A stretch of DNA of 64,000 nt from Deinococcus aetherius (GTDB lineage: Bacteria > Deinococcota > Deinococci > Deinococcales > Deinococcaceae). The DNA lies in assembly GCF_025997855.1 (NCBI RefSeq), contig NZ_AP026560.1, positions 2,999,501 through 3,063,500 of the forward strand, read 5' to 3'. The notes beneath the pieces are model-generated. The model saw only the letters and a list, made by a program, of their open reading frames with translations, had not been told where the DNA came from and searched no databases. Shown in pieces: positions 24,402 through 34,632 of this stretch (the stretch's first letter is position 1; every line of letters begins with the position of its first letter). The translations under genes and the position numbers were made by a program.

Positions 24402-24902
24402 TTGAGAGTCACGCCGCTGGCGCTGCACCACGCGCCGCTGCTTCACACGCTGTACGCCGCCGCGCCCGGCTACTTCGCCCTGCTCGGCACCCGCGTCCCC
24501 TCCTTCGCGGAGGTCCAGCGGGACGTGGAGATCGCCCTCCTCGACCCCCGCCGTCACCTCGAACTCCTCCACGACGCCGCCGGGGAACTCGTCGGCAGCC
24601 TCGACTGCAAGCAGGACTACCCCAATCCCGGTGACCTCACCATCAACCTGCTCCTGATCCGCGAGGACCGCCAGTCGCAGGGGCTGGGCGAGCGGGCCGT
24701 GCGCGACCTGGAACGCCGGGTTCCGCGCGGCACCACCCGCATCCTGGCCTCGGTCCTGGGGGAGAACCCCCGGGGCGCCCGTTTCTGGGAACGCCTGGGC
24801 TACACCTTCGCCCTCGACGCCCGCCCCTCCCTGACGTGGTACGCCAAGCCCCTTTCCGTCCTGCCCACCCAGCCGGGGGGAGACAGCCTGCGCGCGGTCT
24901 GA
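24402..24902 (+). CDS. GNAT-family N-acetyltransferase
   Basis: 166 residues from TTG 24402, with GGGAGG eight bases upstream. Core GNAT strands [26 protein letters not shown] (acetyl-CoA pyrophosphate loop Q-x-x-GLG) and a C-terminal [13 protein letters not shown]. Acceptor substrate unknown. It lies directly before argB but that pair is separated by a leaderless promoter, so co-function is not implied. Confidence 0.82.
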   Translation: MRVTPLALHHAPLLHTLYAAAPGYFALLGTRVPSFAEVQRDVEIALLDPRRHLELLHDAAGELVGSLDCKQDYPNPGDLTINLLLIREDRQSQGLGERAVRDLERRVPRGTTRILASVLGENPRGARFWERLGYTFALDARPSLTWYAKPLSVLPTQPGGDSLRAV

Positions 24903-24927
24903 ACGCTGCCCCCTTAGACTCTCCCCT

Positions 24928-25677
24928 GTGATCGTCAAGTACGGCGGAAACGCCATGAAGAGTGTGGAGTTGCGCCGGGCCGTCGCCGCCGAGATCGCGG
25001 CGCTGCGGGCCTCGCACCCCGTCGTGGTCGTCCACGGGGGCGGGCCGGTGATCGAACGCGAACTTGCGGCGCGGGGTGTGGCGAGCGAGTTCCGGGGCGG
25101 CTTGAGGGTCACCACCCCGGGGGCGATGGACGTCGTCGAGATGGCCCTTTGCCAGCTCAACAAGCAGCTCAGCCAGGATGTAGGCGGGGCGGTCGGCCTG
25201 ATGGGGCGGGACAGCGACCTCCTGCGGGCGGAGGTATTCGACCCCGCCCTGGGCCGTGTGGGGCGCGTGACACGCGTCAATGCCGATCTGCTGCGGACCC
25301 TGCTCGGGGCCGGAATTACCCCGGTCGTCGGCTGCGTGGCGGTCGGCCCGGACGGCGACGCCCTGAACGTGAACGCCGACACCGCCGCCGGGGCGGTCGC
25401 GGGGGCGCTGGGGGAGGGCATCGTCTTCCTGACGGACGTGGACGGCGTGTACCGCGCCTATCCCGACCCGGCGACCCGCGCGCCCCACCTCACCCGCGCC
25501 GAGGTCGAGGACGGCACCCGGGAGGGCTGGATCGCGGGCGGCATGATCCCCAAGGTGCGCGCGGCGCTGGACGCCCTCGCGGCCGGGGCCCCCTACGCCG
25601 TGATCGCCAGCGGGATGACGGCGGGTGTCCTCGCGGCGGCGGCGCGGGGAGAGGCGGGAACGCGCATTACGCCCTGA
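24928..25677 (+). CDS. argB: Acetylglutamate kinase
   Basis: 249 residues, amino-acid-kinase fold. Opens IVKYGGNAM (Lys of the active site), then [18 protein letters not shown] and [15 protein letters not shown]. Later [15 protein letters not shown] and LTDVDGVYR are all ArgB signatures. Second step of arginine (and possibly LysW-linked) biosynthesis: phosphorylates N-acetylglutamate. Short form without the N-terminal helix of arginine-sensitive enzymes. Leaderless GTG (TAGACT seven bases before). Confidence 0.93.
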   Translation: MIVKYGGNAMKSVELRRAVAAEIAALRASHPVVVVHGGGPVIERELAARGVASEFRGGLRVTTPGAMDVVEMALCQLNKQLSQDVGGAVGLMGRDSDLLRAEVFDPALGRVGRVTRVNADLLRTLLGAGITPVVGCVAVGPDGDALNVNADTAAGAVAGALGEGIVFLTDVDGVYRAYPDPATRAPHLTRAEVEDGTREGWIAGGMIPKVRAALDALAAGAPYAVIASGMTAGVLAAAARGEAGTRITP

Positions 25678-25707
25678 GGGGCGAGCCCCCAAAGTTCCTC
25701 CGTGGTC

Positions 25708-25937
25708 TTTTTACTCCTCCCCCCTTGTGGGGGAAGTCGGGAGGGGGTGACAAGCGCCGCTCGTCTTGTGCCGGAGAAGAATGCTTCGGTTGCCCGACCC
25801 GTAATTCACATCTGGCGTCTTGAGGGGGTGAGGAGACGCAGCCTTCCAAAGCCAGTGGAAATTTGTTGCCGTCCCTCCTCGGGCTGCCCCTGCGTTCCCC
25901 CCCTCCCAACCTCCCCCACAAGGGGGGAGGAGTAAAA
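25708..25937. mobile_element. MITE-like element: ~40-bp inverted repeats flanking ~150 bp
   Basis: Two copies of the GC-rich dispersed repeat (TTTTTACTCCTCCCCCCTTG..., left 25708-25747; reverse complement, right 25897-25937) lie inverted with the T-rich ends outermost. They enclose ~150 bases with no convincing gene. Each arm is itself a small palindrome. Copies of the same repeat occur at 38522, 45869, 46287 and 53618. No target-site duplication is evident. Confidence 0.5.
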
Positions 25938-25955
25938 GAACGTTCCGTCCTCCCC

Positions 25956-26528
25956 CTACCTCGTCACGCTGAACACCAACGTATCGCGTAATTGCCCCGG
26001 GTCATCCGCCGCCACCGCGTCGTTCACGAGGGTGGCGTCCAGCCGGTAACCCAGGGTGTGGGGGATGCGGGCGCTACGTTCGTTGCGGGCGTCGCAGCGA
26101 ATCTCGATGCGGCGGAAGCCCAGGCCGCCCTCCTCCGGGGAGCGCAGGCCGAGGTCCGTGAGGGCCCGCGCCACCTCGGTCGCGTAGCCCCGCCCGGCGT
26201 GCGCGGTGGCGATCCAGTACCCGATCTCGCCCCTGGGGACCCGCCAGTCGAGCGCGTGGTAGCCGCTGCTGCCCACGAGTTCCGTGCCGTCCGTGTTCCA
26301 GACGTGATACCGCAGATTCTCGCGCGCCTCGAAGCGGGACGCCGCCTCCCGCAGGTTCTCGACCGTGCCGGGCAGGTCCAGCGGCTCCTGCGCCCACACC
26401 ATCCAGCGCCGCAACTCGGGCAGCGAAGTCTGGACGGCGGCGTGGAGGGCCGGGGCGTCCCCGGGGCGGGGGGCGCGCAGGAGGAGGCGGGGCGTGCGGA
26501 CCTCGGCGGGGACGTGGGGCACGGTCAT
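25956..26528 (-). CDS. GNAT acetyltransferase, RimJ/RimL type
   Basis: 190 residues. Opens RTPRLLLRAPRPGDAPALHAAV, the typical RimJ/RimL N-terminus. Acetyl-CoA-binding segment AHAGRGYATEVARALTDLGL and FRRIEIRCDARNERSARI follow. Members acetylate N-termini of ribosomal or other proteins, or small amines. Leaderless ATG 26528 (TACAGT, seven bases). Downstream of purK, same strand, 19-base gap. Confidence 0.85.
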   Translation of the reverse strand: MTVPHVPAEVRTPRLLLRAPRPGDAPALHAAVQTSLPELRRWMVWAQEPLDLPGTVENLREAASRFEARENLRYHVWNTDGTELVGSSGYHALDWRVPRGEIGYWIATAHAGRGYATEVARALTDLGLRSPEEGGLGFRRIEIRCDARNERSARIPHTLGYRLDATLVNDAVAADDPGQLRDTLVFSVTR

Positions 26529-26547
26529 GCGGGGGACTGTAGCGAAC

Positions 26548-27656
<1,109 letters not shown>

Positions 27657-27660
<4 letters not shown>

Positions 27661-28181
27661 TCCGCCCCCGCCTCTGGGTGGCCCTCGAAGAAGGGATCGT
27701 CGAGGACGGCCCGAGTCTGCCGCTCGCGGAAGGCGACCAGACGCTCCCGGACCCCCTCGTCGGTCGTGGCGAGGAGGGCGGCGGCGAAGAGGGCCGCGTT
27801 CTTCGCCCCGGCCGTTCCGATGGCGAAGGTGGCGACCGGGACCCCGGCGGGCATCTGCACGATGCTCAGCAGGCTGTCCTGGCCGCTCAGGGCGCGGCTC
27901 TGAACGGGCACGCCGAGGACGGGCACCCGGGTGAAGGCGGCGAGCATCCCCGGCAGGTGGGCGGCGCCCCCCGCCCCCGCGATGACCGCCGCGAGGTTCA
28001 GCCGCTCGGCGCGGGCCGCGTAACTGGCAAGGAGGGCGGGCGTCCGGTGGGCCGAGAGCACGCGCGTCTCGTACCCGATTCCCAGGTCGCGCAGCACGCC
28101 CAGCGCCCCCGCCATTGTCTCGAAATCGCTTCGGCTGCCCATGACCACGCCCACCCGGGGCGACCCACCCGTCTGTGTCAC
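27657..28181 (-). CDS. purE: N5-CAIR mutase
   Basis: 174 residues. [14 protein letters not shown] at the N-terminus and SAHRTP are the class I PurE signatures; [15 protein letters not shown] follows. Converts N5-CAIR to CAIR. Start chosen as GTG 28181 because TAGGAT lies seven bases upstream (leaderless); an ATG at 28190 overlaps that -10 box. Coupled to purK by ATGA. Confidence 0.94.
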
Positions 28182-28417
28182 GGCCCGCATCCTACAGGGG
28201 GCCGGGCCACAGGAGACCGGAATGGACGGCGCCCGCAGGCCCCGGAGTGCCAGGCGTTCCCTGGCCCTGGGGGGAGCGGCTGGGCCGGTCACACGCCCCC
28301 TCACCCGTTGCTTCGCAGCTTTGCAAGTCCCACCGGGGAAGAGGGGCAACAGAGCGATGCTTACATCCTGAACCCAGTGGAGAGAAAAGCCTGTAGTGCC
28401 CGCGCTACCCTCGGTCA

Positions 28418-29590
28418 ATGACGGGCGGGCCCGACTACGACTGGCTCTTCTCGCGCACCCGCGCAGGCCGGGCGCGGGGACCGGGGGCGGCGCGGGCCCT
28501 GCTTGACCGCCTGGGCGCTCCCGACCGTGCTTTCACGGCCGTCAGGGTCGTCGGCACGAACGGCAAGGGCAGCACCTGCGCGATGCTGGAAGCCGGGCTC
28601 CTCGCTGCCAGGGTCCGGGTGGGCCGCTTCACCAGCCCGCACCTCACCCGCTACGAGGAACGGGTGCGCGTGGGGGGCCGCGACCTCGACCCCGCGCGCA
28701 CCGCCTCCTTCATCACCTGGGCGAGGGAGCACGAGCCGGACGCCGCTTTCTTCGACCTCACCCTGGCGCTCGCCTGCCTGGAGTTCGCCCGGCAGGGAGT
28801 GGGAATCGCTGTGATGGAGGCCGGGGTGGGGGGGATCAACGACGCCACGCAGGCCCTCTCCCGGGTGTGCGCCGTCGCCCTGACAAACGTGGACCTCGAC
28901 CACGTGGCGACCCTCGGCCCCACCCTGCGTGACATCGCCCGCGACAAGGCTCTCGCCGCGCGGCCCGGCGTGCCCCTGCTCACCACCGCGACCGGGGAGG
29001 CGCTGGAGGTCGTGCGCGAGATCGCGGCACAGGTCGGCGCCCCCCTCTTCACCCCGGAGACGCACCCGGCCCTCTTCGCCCTCCCCCGCCCGCCCCGGCT
29101 CGCGGGAGTCCACCAGCGGGCAAACGCCGCCCTCGCCCTGGCGACGTTGCGGCAGTTGGGCCACGAGTCGGGAACGGACGCCGCGCTGGACGCCACGCAC
29201 CCCGCCCGCCTGGAGCGGTTCGAGGTCGGCGGGAAGACGGTTCTGATCGACGGTGCCCACAACCCGCACGCCACAGGCGCCCTCGCCGCCAGCGTTCCGC
29301 ACGCCGACGTGCTGCTTTTCGGCAACCTCGCCCGCAAGGACACCGCCGCCACGCTCGCGCCCCTCCTCGCCGTCGCGCCCGTCCGGGTCTTCACCGCGCC
29401 CAGTGATCCGGCGACTTCCCCCCACGTCCTCGCCGGGCGGTACGGCGGGGAGGCCTACCCCGAGCCCCACGCCGCCCTGTCACGCGCCCTTGACCTCACC
29501 CCCCCGGGCGGCACCCTGCTCGTCACGGGGAGCCTCTACCTGGCAGGAACTCTTCGGCCCCTTCTCACGGACGGCCGGAACGCCCCTTGA
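28418..29590 (+). CDS. folC: Folylpolyglutamate synthase / dihydrofolate synthase
   Basis: 390 residues, Mur-ligase-like fold. ATP loop [15 protein letters not shown] (~res 46-60), [27 protein letters not shown] and a C-terminal domain with [14 protein letters not shown]. Adds glutamate to folates. Shorter than the usual ~420 residues but with all motifs. Leaderless ATG (TACCCT, six bases). Its TGA stop lies inside the -35 box of the tRNA-Lys promoter. Confidence 0.92.
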   Translation: MTGGPDYDWLFSRTRAGRARGPGAARALLDRLGAPDRAFTAVRVVGTNGKGSTCAMLEAGLLAARVRVGRFTSPHLTRYEERVRVGGRDLDPARTASFITWAREHEPDAAFFDLTLALACLEFARQGVGIAVMEAGVGGINDATQALSRVCAVALTNVDLDHVATLGPTLRDIARDKALAARPGVPLLTTATGEALEVVREIAAQVGAPLFTPETHPALFALPRPPRLAGVHQRANAALALATLRQLGHESGTDAALDATHPARLERFEVGGKTVLIDGAHNPHATGALAASVPHADVLLFGNLARKDTAATLAPLLAVAPVRVFTAPSDPATSPHVLAGRYGGEAYPEPHAALSRALDLTPPGGTLLVTGSLYLAGTLRPLLTDGRNAP

Positions 29591-29615
29591 CAGGTCCCCC
29601 AGTCGTCCGTATACT
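29587..29615 (+). promoter_or_regulatory. Sigma-70-type promoter of tRNA-Lys
   Basis: Consensus TTGACA (29587-29592), 17-base spacer, TATACT (29610-29615). Transcription would begin about 8 bases before the tRNA. The TGA stop of folC is part of the -35 box. Confidence 0.9.
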
Positions 29616-29629
29616 CCCCTTCGCTAACC

Positions 29630-29705
<76 letters not shown>

Positions 29706-29713
29706 CAGTAAGT

Positions 29714-29735
29714 CCCGCTTCGCGCGGGCCTTTTT
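29714..29735 (+). terminator. Rho-independent terminator after tRNA-Lys
   Basis: CCCGC (29714-29718)/GCGGG (29724-29728) stem with TTCGC loop, followed by CCTTTTTATG. Confidence 0.85.
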
Positions 29736-29841
29736 ATGTCTTATAAATTGTGTTCATCGACGCTTTTCTTTACGGAGATAAGGTCGGTTGTATGGATGTC
29801 TATGGTTCGGAAGTGAATTTCTTCACGGCAGGAGGTGAAAA

Positions 29842-29872
29842 GGAAGCGGGGCCGCCTTCACGGACGGCCCCA
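29842..29872 (-). terminator. Terminator of the small-peptide operon
   Basis: On the minus strand GGGGCCG (29865-29871)/CGGCCCC (29848-29854) pair over seven bases and are followed by GCTTCCTTTT, 20-50 bases after the stop of the 43-residue ORF. Marks the 3' end of the two-ORF transcript. Confidence 0.75.
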
Positions 29873-29891
29873 CTTTGCGTTAATATTCATC

Positions 29892-30023
29892 TCAGATGAC
29901 CCCAAAGTCGATTGTCGTTCCACGCATCACGGGGAGCGTGAGGTCACGCGGCTTTTCTGCGGCGGGTCGCTCCGTCTTCACCGGCTGCGGCTTGGGAGCG
30001 GGAGTCACCTTGCAAATCAGCAT
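29892..30023 (-). CDS. Small 43-residue peptide gene, second in the repeat-peptide operon
   Basis: Begins at ATG 30023, one base after the TAA of the upstream peptide gene (TAACATG), so it is probably translationally coupled. Residues ~3-26 are basic and proline-rich (KVTPAPKPQPVKTERPAAEKP) with a single Cys4; the C-terminus is MRGTTIDFGVI. No signal peptide and no recognised family. Its position between the repeat peptide and the terminator suggests it is expressed with it. Could be a partner, leader or immunity-type peptide; this is speculation. Confidence 0.5.
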   Translation of the reverse strand: MLICKVTPAPKPQPVKTERPAAEKPRDLTLPVMRGTTIDFGVI

Positions 30024-30024
30024 G

Positions 30025-30270
30025 TTAGGCCGCCTTCCCGAGGGTGAGGAGGGGGGTCATGATGCCATAATCACGGATTCCGGCCCTCATAATGCCGTAG
30101 TCACGAATTCCTGCCCTCATGATGCCGTAGTCACGAATTCCTGCCTTCATAATACCGTAGTCGCGAATTCCGGCCCTCATGATGCCGTAGTCACGAATTC
30201 CTGCCTCCAGGACGTTGTACTCGTTTTGTGACAGCTCTGTAAGGATCGCAGTGGTAGCTTGGAAGGTCAT
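30025..30270 (-). CDS. 81-residue peptide with five tandem decapeptides (x-AGIRDYGIM)
   Basis: Residues 1-21 form a leader-like segment (MTFQATTAILTELSQNEYNVL). Residues 22-71 are five exact-length decapeptides, each with AGIRDYGIM preceded by E, R, K, R, R. Residues 72-81 are TPLLTLGKAA. Seven of the nine core codons vary between units, always synonymously, so the peptide on this strand is under selection. Leaderless start: TACGCT (30277-30282), six-base spacer, ATG. Divergent from the TPR-BTAD regulator 24-36 bases away and followed by a coupled 43-residue ORF and a terminator. The form resembles a multi-core precursor (RiPP or signalling peptide), but no modification or export gene is adjacent. 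Function unknown. Confidence 0.75.
   Translation of the reverse strand: MTFQATTAILTELSQNEYNVLEAGIRDYGIMRAGIRDYGIMKAGIRDYGIMRAGIRDYGIMRAGIRDYGIMTPLLTLGKAA
30058..30207 (-). repeat. Five 30-bp tandem repeats inside the peptide gene
   Basis: Units start at 30058, 30088, 30118, 30148 and 30178, contiguous with no spacers. Each is 30 bases and encodes one decapeptide on the minus strand. Unit differences fall in third codon positions except in the first codon of each unit. Confidence 0.95.
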
Positions 30271-30305
30271 GGGTAAAGCGTACTGAGGTGGGCATGAGGA
30301 GACAG

Positions 30306-32201
30306 ATGGACTCGCTGGATGCAATTAAATCTGCATTCGAGTCAGGCAATTACCGATCTGTCATCACACTCGCGCCCTTACTTGATAAGGTAACGCCCGA
30401 AGTATGGCGTGTAATTGGCTTGTCCCATCTTAGATTACGTGAACTAGAGCTAGCTGAGACGCCCTTAACCAGAGCCAGCATTTTGGGTGATCTAGAGGCG
30501 ATGATTGAGTTAGGGAACCTGTTACGGGCCACCGGCAGATTTGAGGATGCCATTCACCAATTTTCTCAAATTGAGCCAATGCTGTCCGGCGAACTGGCCC
30601 TACGTAATCAGAGGTGGTGGGGTACAACAGAGTTCCAGATGGGGCAGGTCGAACCTGGATTGATGCGTTGTGAGAGAGCGTGGCATGGCTATATGGCTCT
30701 CGGCGATGAGGAATTAACTGGACGTGTTACCCAAACACTGGGGCAGATGTATTCTGTAATTGGGAACGACCGTCGAGCCCTCCAACTTTATAAAGAAGCT
30801 TTAAAGGTACTACAAGTTGACCCCGTGCCTTATCCAAGAGTAACGGCTTTGCACAGTGCGGCTACATTATATCTGGAGTTTAAAAAGCTAGATGAGGCGG
30901 AAAAGTACTTGAGAGAGGCTCGATCTATTCTTCTCAGGCCAGAGTTTGCATCGGACCAATGGCTCATCATGATTCTCTCGGTGGAGGTAGACCTTTACCG
31001 CTTACAAGCAAATCAGGGCAAGCTACATACGACCCTTTTACAACTATTAGAACTTGTCGAGCGCAGCGGAGACCACGAAGCACATATCTGGACCGCCTCC
31101 CGCCTCGCCGAGTTCTACAGCGAGCAGGGGCAGCACGCGAAGGCGATGGAGGCGCTGCACAAGGGCGTCGGCCCCGGTCAGGACCTGCCTCCTCCCCTGC
31201 TGGTGACGCGCGCCGTGGTACTCAGGCGGCGGGGACAGGTCGAACTGGCGCTGAACGACTTCGAGGCGGCGTTGCCGAGCGTGCGGGCTATGCAGGACGC
31301 CCACCTCCTGACGCGCACGCTGCTGCATCAGGCGGACGCGCTGCGGCGGGCGGGCCGGGCAGAGGAGGCGGTGGGGAGCCTGCGCGAGGCTCTGGAGCGG
31401 CTGCTGCAAGACCGTGATCAGGCGCGGTACAAGCCCGACATCGAGGAACTGGCCGAGCTGACGCACAGCGCCCTGCTGGAGCCGGAGGTCGCACCCTTCA
31501 TGGAGGCGGTGCTGGAGCGGCTGACGGCGGTGGCGGGGGGAACGTCTTTCGACGACGAGCGGCTGACCCACGTGCAGGTGCAGACGCTGGGACGCGTGCA
31601 GATCACGCGCGACGGCCAACCGGTGCCCCTCACGCTGCACGGGAGCGCCCTGCTGCTCGTGTACCTCAGCCAGAACCCGGGGCGCACCCGGCAGGAGATT
31701 CAGCTCGACCTCTACCCCGACAAGGAGCCGGTCACGGGGTCGAACTACATCCGCAGCGTGATCCGCGAGTTGCGCGAGGGGCTGGGGCGCGAGGTCGTGG
31801 TCCACAGCGGGCCGCACAACCAGCCGCGTTACTCGCTGGGGCCGGGGCTCAGCCTGACCCTCGATGTGGAGGAGTTGCGCCGGGCGCTGGACGAGGGCGA
31901 CGCCGCGCGCATCCTGGCGCTGTACCGGGGGCCCTTTATGCCGTCCGTCACCGACAGCGAGTGGGCCGACGGGTTGCGGGAGGAGTTGCAGACGGCGGTC
32001 ACGCTCGCCCTGCGCGGGCAGATGCGGGCGGCGCGCGAGCGGGGAGACCTGCGCCGGGCGCTGCTCCTCGCCAACCAGCTCCTGCGGGTGGACCCCTACG
32101 ACCCCGAGGTGCTGGAGGAACGGGTGGAGATCGCCCGCCGCGTGGCTTCCCCGCAGGAGGTCGCCCGCTACGTGGTCGAGTTGCAGCGGATGGGGAGCTG
32201 A
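30306..32201 (+). CDS. TPR-containing transcriptional regulator with winged-helix and BTAD domains
   Basis: About 631 residues. The N-terminal ~400 residues are helical TPR-type repeats ([49 protein letters not shown]). A winged-helix domain follows ([18 protein letters not shown] ... [25 protein letters not shown] ... [15 protein letters not shown]), then a BTAD domain (~510-630). Such proteins activate transcription in response to a signal bound by the TPR part. Starts: ATG 30306 has AGGAG upstream; ATG 30294 and GTG 30288 are possible. GC is ~48% up to about 31080 and ~70% after, so the gene is a mosaic. Divergent from the repeat-peptide operon, which it may control or sense. Confidence 0.85.
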   Translation: MDSLDAIKSAFESGNYRSVITLAPLLDKVTPEVWRVIGLSHLRLRELELAETPLTRASILGDLEAMIELGNLLRATGRFEDAIHQFSQIEPMLSGELALRNQRWWGTTEFQMGQVEPGLMRCERAWHGYMALGDEELTGRVTQTLGQMYSVIGNDRRALQLYKEALKVLQVDPVPYPRVTALHSAATLYLEFKKLDEAEKYLREARSILLRPEFASDQWLIMILSVEVDLYRLQANQGKLHTTLLQLLELVERSGDHEAHIWTASRLAEFYSEQGQHAKAMEALHKGVGPGQDLPPPLLVTRAVVLRRRGQVELALNDFEAALPSVRAMQDAHLLTRTLLHQADALRRAGRAEEAVGSLREALERLLQDRDQARYKPDIEELAELTHSALLEPEVAPFMEAVLERLTAVAGGTSFDDERLTHVQVQTLGRVQITRDGQPVPLTLHGSALLLVYLSQNPGRTRQEIQLDLYPDKEPVTGSNYIRSVIRELREGLGREVVVHSGPHNQPRYSLGPGLSLTLDVEELRRALDEGDAARILALYRGPFMPSVTDSEWADGLREELQTAVTLALRGQMRAARERGDLRRALLLANQLLRVDPYDPEVLEERVEIARRVASPQEVARYVVELQRMGS

Positions 32202-32245
32202 GGACGTCCAGGGCAGGGCCGGGCACCCTGCGGTAGCCTGCGGGT

Positions 32246-32841
<596 letters not shown>

Positions 32842-32845
<4 letters not shown>

Positions 32846-33471
32846 CCGTGCCCGACCTGCCCCCGCCCTTCACCACGCTGGCGGCGCCGCACCGCTTTGA
32901 CGCCGTGGCCCTGGGCAGCGAGTTCCTGGCCTTCGCCAAGCGGGCCGACACACCCGAGGCCGCGCTGGCGCAACTCGCCGCCCTGCGCGCCCGCTACCCC
33001 GACGCCAGCCACCACCCTTGGGCCTACCGCATCGGTTCCCAGTACCGCTTCTCGGACGACGGGGAGCCGGGGGGCACGGCGGGGGCGCCCATCCTGCGAG
33101 CCATCGAGGGGCAAGGGGTCGATCACGTCATGGTCGTCGTCGTGCGGTACTTCGGCGGGGTGAAGCTGGGCACGGGCGGGCTGGTGCGCACCTACGGGGG
33201 CACGGCGGCGGAGTGCCTGCGGACGGCGCCGCGCGAGACGGTGCGGCCCCGCGTCACCCTCACCGCAAGCGTGCCCTTCGAGCATCTGAGCGCCCTCTAC
33301 CACCTCCTCGGGACCTTCGACGTGGAGCGCGGCGAGGAGGCGTACACGGCCTCGGGTGTGAATCTCACGGTGGGGGTGTACCCGGAGGATGCTGGGGCCT
33401 TCGCGGCGGCGCTTCGAGACGCCACTAGGGGAGCGGCGGGGGGAGATCTCCGACACGATTCCCCAACCTAG
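32842..33471 (+). CDS. YigZ/IMPACT-family protein
   Basis: 209 residues. UPF0029/IMPACT N-terminal domain with the signature [22 protein letters not shown] (~res 95-117) and [16 protein letters not shown]. The C-terminal DUF1949-like domain follows. Role unclear (translation-linked in eukaryotes). GTG start overlaps the NUDIX stop. The 3' end overlaps a convergent small membrane gene by four bases. Confidence 0.88.
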
Positions 33472-33653
33472 GGGATGGTCAAACCGAGCAGGACGGGGAT
33501 CCCGCGCAGAAGCACGGCCAGAACGCCGCAGGGAACACTGGCAGCAAACAGCGGAGGATCGCGCCAGGAGGTCACACCCAACAGCAAGGCCACGACAAAA
33601 AGCTCCACGGCAAGAGGAGCGGTGACGTTAAGCAGCAGGTAGGGACTGGACAT
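33468..33653 (-). CDS. Small two-helix membrane protein
   Basis: 61 residues, mostly hydrophobic: helix ~10-27 ([17 protein letters not shown]) and ~36-58 ([24 protein letters not shown]). No family recognised. Leaderless TAGCTT (eight bases before ATG) overlaps the ispF -10 box on the other strand, supporting real expression. Small-gene call is moderate. Confidence 0.55.
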   Translation of the reverse strand: MSSPYLLLNVTAPLAVELFVVALLLGVTSWRDPPLFAASVPCGVLAVLLRGIPVLLGLTIP

Positions 33654-33672
33654 CCTGGCCTAAGCTACCCGC

Positions 33673-34164
33673 ATGACCCCCTCCCCCCTCCCCTACCGCA
33701 TCGGCTTCGGAGAGGACGCCCACCGCCTCGCTGCCGGGCGCCCGCTCATCCTGGGGGGCGTGCCCCTCCCCCACGCCGAGCGGGGCGCGGTCGCCCACAG
33801 CGACGGGGACGCCGTGCTCCACGCGGTCGCCGACGCGCTGCTCTCGGGGCTGAGCCTGGGGGACATCGGGCAGCATTACCCGGACACCGCCGCCGAGAAC
33901 GCCGGGCTGGACTCGCGCGTGATCCTCACCCGTTGCCTGGACCTCGTGCGGGAGGGGGGGTACGCGCCCGCGAACGTCGCCCTCGTCGTCACGCTCGACC
34001 GCCCGAAGCTGGGGCCGCTGCGGGCCGAGATCGCCGGGAGCGTGGCCGCCCTGCTGGGTCTGGCTGAGACCGAGGTGGGCTTGAGCTTCAAGACCTCGGA
34101 GGGGCTGGCCCCCGACCACGTTCAGGTGCGCGTGACGGTGCTGCTCGCGTGGGTGGGGGGGTGA
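33673..34164 (+). CDS. ispF: 2-C-methyl-D-erythritol 2,4-cyclodiphosphate synthase
   Basis: 163 residues. [10 protein letters not shown] (zinc-binding Asp/His), [19 protein letters not shown] (family signature with His), and [10 protein letters not shown] near the C-terminus. MEP-pathway step forming MEcPP for isoprenoids such as carotenoids and quinones. Leaderless ATG (TAAGCT, six bases). Coupled to trmL by GTGA. Confidence 0.95.
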   Translation: MTPSPLPYRIGFGEDAHRLAAGRPLILGGVPLPHAERGAVAHSDGDAVLHAVADALLSGLSLGDIGQHYPDTAAENAGLDSRVILTRCLDLVREGGYAPANVALVVTLDRPKLGPLRAEIAGSVAALLGLAETEVGLSFKTSEGLAPDHVQVRVTVLLAWVGG

Positions 34165-34631
34165 CCCAGGCGGCCTCTCCCCTGCTGCGCGTGGTGCTCT
34201 ACGAGCCCGAGAAGGCGGGCAACGTGGGGAACGTGGCGCGCACCTGCGCCGTCCTGGGCGCCGACCTCCACCTCATCCGGCCCTTCGGCTTCCACCTCCA
34301 CGACCGCGAGTTCCGGCGGGCTGTGATGGACTACCTGGAGGGGGTGACCCTGCACGAGCACGCGAACTGGTCGGCCTTTCAGGCCTCTCTGCCCGATGGG
34401 GCGCGGGTGTGGGCCTTCTCCACGCACGCCACGGCCCTCTACACCCGGGCGGGGTTCCGGCGCGGGGACTTCCTCTGCTTCGGGCCGGAGTCGCGCGGCC
34501 TGCCCGCCTGGCTACGCGAGGGGCTGCCCGCCCTGAGGCTCCCGCAGCCCGGCGGAGGCCGCAGCCTCAACCTCGCGGTGGCGGTGGGGGCGGCGGCCTT
34601 CGAGGCGGGGCGGCAGATCGAGGGCTGGTAG
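34161..34631 (+). CDS. trmL: tRNA (cytidine/uridine-2'-O)-methyltransferase TrmL-like (SPOUT)
   Basis: 156 residues. SPOUT knot motifs: [32 protein letters not shown] and [12 protein letters not shown]. TrmL methylates the wobble ribose of tRNA-Leu isoacceptors. GTG start overlaps the ispF stop. Exact target tRNA in this organism is not shown by sequence. Confidence 0.9.
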   Translation: MTQAASPLLRVVLYEPEKAGNVGNVARTCAVLGADLHLIRPFGFHLHDREFRRAVMDYLEGVTLHEHANWSAFQASLPDGARVWAFSTHATALYTRAGFRRGDFLCFGPESRGLPAWLREGLPALRLPQPGGGRSLNLAVAVGAAAFEAGRQIEGW

Positions 34632-34632
34632 C

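Noticed and set aside
25667..25921. 84-codon minus-strand frame across the MITE-like element
   Set aside because: It runs through both repeat arms and has no recognisable domain or promoter.
25678..25960. Simple rho-independent terminator between argB and the GNAT gene
   Set aside because: The hairpins belong to the dispersed repeat family present elsewhere, though they may also terminate transcription.
29731..29749. Radiation/desiccation response motif (RDRM) near TTATGTCTTATAAA
   Set aside because: Only the first seven bases match the published 17-bp palindrome; the second half does not.
30058..30207. CRISPR-like array of 30-bp repeats
   Set aside because: The units are contiguous with no spacers and encode a decapeptide in one frame; it is a tandem coding repeat.
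29896..30231. 111-codon plus-strand frame through the repeat array
   Set aside because: Repeat differences would all change amino acids on this strand, there is no promoter or RBS, and the minus strand has a leaderless promoter, coupled ORF and terminator.
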